Positions 59,009 to 64,000 of a DNA stretch of 64,000 bases are shown here, one piece after another. Origin of the DNA: Ehretia macrophylla (lineage: Eukaryota; Streptophyta; Magnoliopsida; Boraginales; Ehretiaceae); assembly GCA_037974665.1 (NCBI GenBank), contig CM075770.1:9002501-9066500 (forward strand), in the 5' to 3' direction. Every line of letters starts with the position of its first letter. The stretch's first letter is position 1. The notes under the pieces are model-generated. The model was not told the DNA's origin, made no database searches, and saw only the letters and a list, made by a program, of their open reading frames with translations. The position numbers were made by a program, and so were the translations under genes.

Positions 59009-60673
59009 CTATTCCTGCATTCCTTGTAGAGCCTCTGAATTATCTAGATCGAAGTCTTGGAACTTCCCTTGCTTTGTGACAACGCCAAGCATCTCATAGA
59101 TTGAAGATGTGTGCTTGTGAGTCTCATCACCAGCCAGAAAATCGTGAATAACTCCATCTATCTCAATCCAACTTCGACCCGGAGGCTTTCGCACTCCCAT
59201 CTCAAGCATCTTCCTTCTCAAATCCACCACATCCTTCCACTTCTTAGCTGTAGAATATACATTTGACATGAGCACTAAATATCCAGCAGCACCATTGGGG
59301 TTGAGTTCCAGGGCCAAATTCTCGGCTACGTTAGAAGCCAACTCCACATTTTTGTGAATCCTACAACCACCAAGAAGAGCACCCCAGACTGCATCATTAG
59401 GCTTGATAGGCATGGTCTTTACAAGCCTTTCGGCTTCATCTAACAACCCCGCACGACTCAGGAGATCAACCATGCATCCATAATGCTCAATATTCGGCTC
59501 AATACCCCAAGTCTCACTCATTCTCTTAAAATAATGGCGTCCCTCATCAACATAACCAGCATGGCTGCAGGCAGATAGAACACCAAGAAACGTTATTTCA
59601 TCCGGTCTAGCATCACTCCCTCCTATCCTTTCCATCTCCTGGAACACTCCAAGAGCTTCCTCTGCATACCCTTGTTTTGCAAAACCAGTAATCATACTCG
59701 TCCAAGAAATCGTCGTCCTTCGTGGCATCCGATTAAATACCTCATAAGCTTCGCCAATTACACCACAACTAGCATACATATGTATCAATGAATTATACAA
59801 TGATATCACCACCGGCTGCTTTTTAGCACGCAAGCTCTCAGCAACATACGAATGGACCCACTTCCCGAGGCTTAAATCACCCAATTCCGCACACGCAGAC
59901 AACACTGCCACCAAAGACACCTGATCAAATTCCACTCTCTCCCTCCGCATTTTACAAAACAAGGCCACAGCTTCCTTACACCTCCCCTTTCGCGTGCAAC
60001 CTGCAATCATAGTTGTCCACGAAACGACATTCCTCTCCGGCATCTCATCAAAAACTCGTCGCGCCTCATCCACATTCCCACACCTAAAACACCCCGAAAC
60101 CAACGAACTCCACGCCACCACATTCCTCTCACGCATTTCATCAAACACCCTCCGTGCAGTCCCGACCCCCTCCTCCCCTCCAAGACCCGCATACAAATTC
60201 ACTAAATTAGTCCTCACAAACACATTTGAAGAAAACCCATTTCTCAAAACTCTACAATGAACCTGTTCACCCTCTTTCACCAAACCCCCTTTCACACAAC
60301 CACTAAGTACATAAACATAAGTATACCCGTCGGGCCGGGCCGTGGATCTTTCCATTCGGGTAAAAATCTGGACTGATTTATGTGGGTCATTGCTACAAGC
60401 ATGCCCTCTGATTATTTGATTCCAAAGAATGGTACTTGGGTTTTCGACGATTTCAAAAACTTTGGTGGCGTGGAAGAGATTATTGAAAGTTATGTATATG
60501 GATAATAGCTTAGCAATGATACAGTTTTTTTGGGTTAAGCCATTTGTGATGATTTGGGTGTGGATTTGGGTGTTTTGTTTTAGGTTTTTGGTTGTTTGTA
60601 ACAGAGTGAAGAGGTGTTGTTGAAAAGATCTCGACGCTGTTTGGTTGGCGGGAATGAGCTCTTCAACTGACAT
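59009..60673 (-). CDS. PLS-class pentatricopeptide repeat protein (E/E+ type)
   Basis: Intact single-exon gene of 554 codons. The ATG at 60671-60673 opens MSVEELIPANQTASRSFQQH. Degenerate 31-36-residue repeats of P, L and S type run from about 45 to 425, with repeated units such as ARRVFDEMPERNVVSWTTMI (about 204-223). An E domain follows (about 428-500, WGALLGGCRIHKNVELA, YVLMSN-like LVLMSNVYSTAKKW), then an E+ motif (about 500-530, SWIEIDGVIHDFLAGDETHK). There is no DYW deaminase domain. Such proteins bind single-stranded RNA in chloroplasts or mitochondria and usually specify C-to-U editing sites with a DYW partner. The first 20 residues are hydroxylated and poor in acid apart from EE at 4-5, compatible with but not proof of an organelle signal. 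The exact orthologue is not recognised. Confidence 0.92.
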   Translation of the reverse strand: MSVEELIPANQTASRSFQQHLFTLLQTTKNLKQNTQIHTQIITNGLTQKNCIIAKLLSIYITFNNLFHATKVFEIVENPSTILWNQIIRGHACSNDPHKSVQIFTRMERSTARPDGYTYVYVLSGCVKGGLVKEGEQVHCRVLRNGFSSNVFVRTNLVNLYAGLGGEEGVGTARRVFDEMRERNVVAWSSLVSGCFRCGNVDEARRVFDEMPERNVVSWTTMIAGCTRKGRCKEAVALFCKMRRERVEFDQVSLVAVLSACAELGDLSLGKWVHSYVAESLRAKKQPVVISLYNSLIHMYASCGVIGEAYEVFNRMPRRTTISWTSMITGFAKQGYAEEALGVFQEMERIGGSDARPDEITFLGVLSACSHAGYVDEGRHYFKRMSETWGIEPNIEHYGCMVDLLSRAGLLDEAERLVKTMPIKPNDAVWGALLGGCRIHKNVELASNVAENLALELNPNGAAGYLVLMSNVYSTAKKWKDVVDLRRKMLEMGVRKPPGRSWIEIDGVIHDFLAGDETHKHTSSIYEMLGVVTKQGKFQDFDLDNSEALQGMQE

Positions 60674-62691
60674 TCAAAAAGGTTGTTTCCAAGGAAAGGC
60701 CGAGTACTATGTATGTATGTAATAGATAGCATTGTACATGTGATCTGCTGTAATTTGTGAGATTATATGCTTCAATGAGCTAGCCAGCTAGCCGATAAGA
60801 TTGGAAATTAGTATATATACATTTACTAGTTAAGGTTTGCCAGTGCATATGCAAGATTGAGCTCAATGTATATTAAAAAATATTGTACTAAAAAAAATAT
60901 TGTAATAAAATTATTAAATGAGATTATAAAATAAATCAACGTTTTACATATATTGTATATTGGCTACAAACATTTTAGTCGCTGTCACATTTTTTAAACA
61001 AATTGCAAAAAAATGTTTTAAAATTTAATACAATGAAAATCAAGTTGTACCGATCAATTAAAAATTTCAAATAAATGATATTAATCATATAAATTCTGAT
61101 ATTGATGAAATTAATTTGAGTTAGTATATTCGTTATGTAAAGTATGAATGTGTTTAAATTTTAAATGTGTCATTCCATTAAGAGTCACTGCTTCTACACA
61201 TTAGGCAGTATCTTAATAATTGTACCAGAGCAGTAAGAAGTCTGTAATTGGGACTTTCATTTTTGGATAAAATTGCACTTAACCCCTTGTCACAAGGGTC
61301 CTTTTTACATGACAAATTAGAAGTTCCATTTTTCTTAAAAAAATGAAAATAAATTCAAAATTTTAATAATTCACAAATAGATGTAGATAAATAAAATGAT
61401 AATTTTTAAAACCGTAATTGTAACTGTTAATGTTACCTGAGCAATATATTGTTAAAAGTAGTAAAAGAACTAAAATTAGTCGCGAGAATATAGATAGATA
61501 TTTGCACATGAAGACTTGTTTTCTATCCTTGTATAAAAAATAAATAAATAAATTTACTTCGAAAATTACAAATTATGTGGTATTATAGTACGCCTCAATA
61601 TATACACCAATTCAATTAAGAAGAAGAATCAAACTCAAGACCTTCTTATTCACGAACCTATCAAGCCCTTTTGGCTACACGAGATACCATGAGATTAGAG
61701 TAATGTATATAAAAATTTTCAAGACCTGGTTTTCCTCAAACTGCAAAGGTCTCTCTCATTGTATCCCCTCCAGGATTAACTCAATGATAATACAAACTTG
61801 GGACAAAGAATCCAAGATTTCATTAATTTTGTAGAAAAAATCTGATGAAGGTCTAGTATACACTTACAGAAGAAGGCGGAAAATGTAAGACATACATGCG
61901 AAATATAATTACAGAGAATGATTTGATACAGAGAGGCGTCGAAAATAAACTTAAACCACCATAATCCTATGCTAAATATAGCTAAACATTCTGTGTTACA
62001 ACAACTTTGTTTTATGAGTCATTTTCCTTATTGGTTTTGTATCCGGAGCAGAGACACAGCCGGTTAACTATATATCAGACTGCAGAACAAACTTGCAATA
62101 TGCTTGTTTATTTGGTTCGGCTTGTTATCTGCAAATGGAGATACAATAATTTAAGCCGATGTGAAAAGAAATAAGAAAAAAGATCAAGCAAGAGAGAGCT
62201 TCCATGAAATAGAAGGTAACTAAACGCAACTAATTAACCTACACCATTAATACAGCATTGAAGGTCCAAAGCCAATAAACAATGAAAATGAATAGAATAA
62301 TAATTATGCCCATTTATCTGCAATGAAAAGTTGATCAAGAAAAGTTGTTTCAAAATTTCAAATTGTGTTCGTACTCATTTCTGTGCCAACTTTCTGTTTT
62401 CCAACATGGAACTTTGCTCGAACCAAATTTAGTTTGTGAATAATCACCAGACTCTAGGAAGACACAGTTCCATGTATACTGTTTTATCATCACATATGTA
62501 TTATTACCACTTTAGAAATGATGTTCTGTTACTTACATATGCTTTGAACAGCAGAAGTAACAAAGTATAAGAATTAAAAGGCAAACACAAAATGTTCATG
62601 AGAATTATCAATAATACGAAAAAGGACATACGCGAGAAGCAAGAGAACTGGATCCAGAGCTGACATGAATAAGATCTTTAATGGTGGAAAC
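60674..62691. other. Spacer between RPE and the PPR gene
   Basis: No coding region is seen. The left end holds the PPR promoter and the right end (about 61800-62691) probably the 3' UTR of the minus-strand RPE gene. AT-rich with no clear repeat structure. Confidence 0.6.
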
Positions 62692-63697
62692 TTAAACTGC
62701 AACCGGTTCAGGCCTTTTGCTGGTCTTAATGCCTTTAATTGCTGCACCACAGATGTTCAATTTGCGGACAGAGTTAAATAAATGAAAATTATGTTATGTA
62801 AGAATTGGAAGGAATTTCTGTATCCCTACCTTCTGCATAATCTGGAGCCCCAAAGACGGCAGATCCAGCAACCAATGCATTAGCTCCAGCCTCAATGACC
62901 TGCCAACGAGATCTTAGTGAAAATAGTGCTTAATGCATACACACTTTCATATGACAAATATAGGCTTAAAAGCTTTGACAGTCTCTAAGTTATTTGAAGA
63001 ACGGCATTAAACTATATTTTGTTGCTAAAAGGACCATTAAAGTTTTCAAATGACTTCAAAATGCTCCTTATCATATGCCATCCAAAAATTCTGAAGGGTA
63101 GGGGTCATAGAAATTGGAGTGAATCCCAGTCGAACACCACATAATTGCATCGGGGGAGATGAAATTAACATTGATGGAAAATACCGTTATGAGTACCTTG
63201 AGAATTTGGAATTTCTTTGGGCTTGGGGCAACGGTGAATAGGGAAGATTAAGAAAAGGGAAAAAGGAATAAGAAGAAGAAGAAGAGCCTTCTAGGAGTAA
63301 TTTGATTGATGAAGTGAGACATCGTGTTGCTTTATGATAACTAATGCCGATACATGCTTTACCGTGCATATGTGCATTGCTAAAATGTTAATAGATTTAT
63401 GAAAATCAGACAAATGGGGCAGAGAAGGGGTAATTCTATGAATTTGAATGTGTCACCTTATAAGCATTTTTAGGACCAACCCCTCCATCTACCTCGATCC
63501 ATGGATTCACCCCCTGCAGGAAAAACACAAAACTTTAAAACTGCATGCCGAGTCAACATAAAGGCTGCAGATATGACAATGTAATACCTTCTCTGCACAC
63601 ATTCTTCTTAAGTCTGAGATTTTCTTCACTTGGCTCTCAATAAAGCTCTGTCCACCAAATCCAGGGTTTACTGACATAATTAATACCAGATCGACCA
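62692..63697 (-). CDS. RPE: Ribulose-phosphate 3-epimerase, chloroplast type (3' exons)
   Basis: The last four exons on the minus strand are 63588-63697, 63457-63513, 62830-62899 and 62692-62741, all with GT-AG borders and matching phases. They encode [20 protein letters not shown], then [53 protein letters not shown] and [16 protein letters not shown] before the stop. The enzyme interconverts ribulose 5-phosphate and xylulose 5-phosphate in the Calvin cycle and oxidative pentose-phosphate pathway. NPGFGGQ is the flexible active-site loop, the Asp of EVDGG is a metal/catalytic residue and GSAVFG binds the phosphate. The [11 protein letters not shown] tail fits the plastid form. The 5' exons, including the transit peptide, lie past position 64000. 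Confidence 0.93.
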
Positions 63698-64000
63698 CTG
63701 CCAAACATGTAAGGAATATCATTTAATGAATTTTACATTATCTGGGCAAACAAATGCTGAATGATAAGAGAAATGGTTAATAACTACTAGACCAGCCCAT
63801 CTTGGACTGACATAGGGTTTTGCCACTCGTGCAATTGTCTTTTCTTTCTTTTCCTAGAGATTTGGAGAAAGCTGCATCCAAATATTTTATAATCCAACAT
63901 CCCTAAAAGGAAGAGCATAAGTTCGTCTCTCTTTCAGCTATAGGACTCAGAGATCAAATTCCTTTTGTTGGTCAAAACACAGATCATATTCCTCAAGCTG
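63698..64000 (-). other. RPE intron, 5' part outside the window
   Basis: The stretch after the acceptor at 63698-63700 (cag on the minus strand) shows no exon-like sequence up to the window edge, so it is read as intron. The preceding exon must end in a single G completing a Val codon. Confidence 0.6.

Noticed and set aside
59994-60260. Plus-strand frame inside the PPR gene
   Set aside because: Shadow frame created by the repetitive PPR coding sequence.
63187-63369. Minus-strand open frame in an RPE intron
   Set aside because: Lies between two well-defined RPE exons and has low-complexity Ser-rich translation.
1-64000. CRISPR arrays, bacterial operons, tRNA or rRNA genes
   Set aside because: No regularly spaced short repeats, no prokaryotic gene layout and no tRNA- or rRNA-like sequence was recognised; the window is plant nuclear DNA.

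Overview
The window is nuclear DNA of a flowering plant, most likely a eudicot. The genes have short exons and AT-rich introns with GT-AG borders, the proteins are plant-specific (xyloglucan xylosyltransferase, the clock protein TOC1, a PLS-class PPR protein, ribulose-phosphate 3-epimerase), and the spacers are rich in MITEs and LTR retrotransposons. Everything was read by eye; exon borders come from splice-site consensus, reading phase and remembered family sequences, not from alignments.

Layout. 2.0-3.4 kb: an intact single-exon XXT5-type xyloglucan xylosyltransferase (minus). 3.5-6.8 kb: AT-rich spacer with a foldback MITE. 6.8-26.8 kb: the first exon of an ERF-type transcription factor gene (plus) split by about 19.8 kb of retrotransposon. 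That block is two Ty3/Gypsy elements of the Tat lineage, both minus strand, one nested inside the reverse-transcriptase region of the other with a perfect 5-bp target duplication. Both are fossils. Both carry, between integrase and the 3' LTR, a plus-strand extra ORF with its own TATA box. No AP2 domain follows the ERF exon in this window.

26.8-31 kb: gene-free, with a 753-bp Mutator-type MITE. 31.0-34.4 kb: a complete five-exon VTI11-type v-SNARE gene (plus). 37.0-42.3 kb: a complete six-exon TOC1/PRR1 clock gene (minus). 47.2-49.7 kb (plus) and 53.2-54.9 kb (minus): two further loci matching only the TOC1 receiver domain. The first keeps TOC1's intron positions and phases but ends right after the receiver; the second is a decayed pseudogene. 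They look closer to each other than to TOC1, so the region is a small TOC1-derived receiver cluster. 59.0-60.7 kb: an intact PLS-class PPR protein with E and E+ domains (minus). 62.7-64.0 kb: the last four exons of chloroplast ribulose-phosphate 3-epimerase (minus), whose 5' part lies beyond the window.

The host genes are not functionally linked: they serve wall synthesis, vacuolar trafficking, the circadian clock, organelle RNA processing and the Calvin/pentose-phosphate cycle. The most interesting items are the TOC1 receiver-only paralogues, the ERF gene interrupted by a self-nested Tat insertion, and the antisense transcription unit inside both Tat elements.
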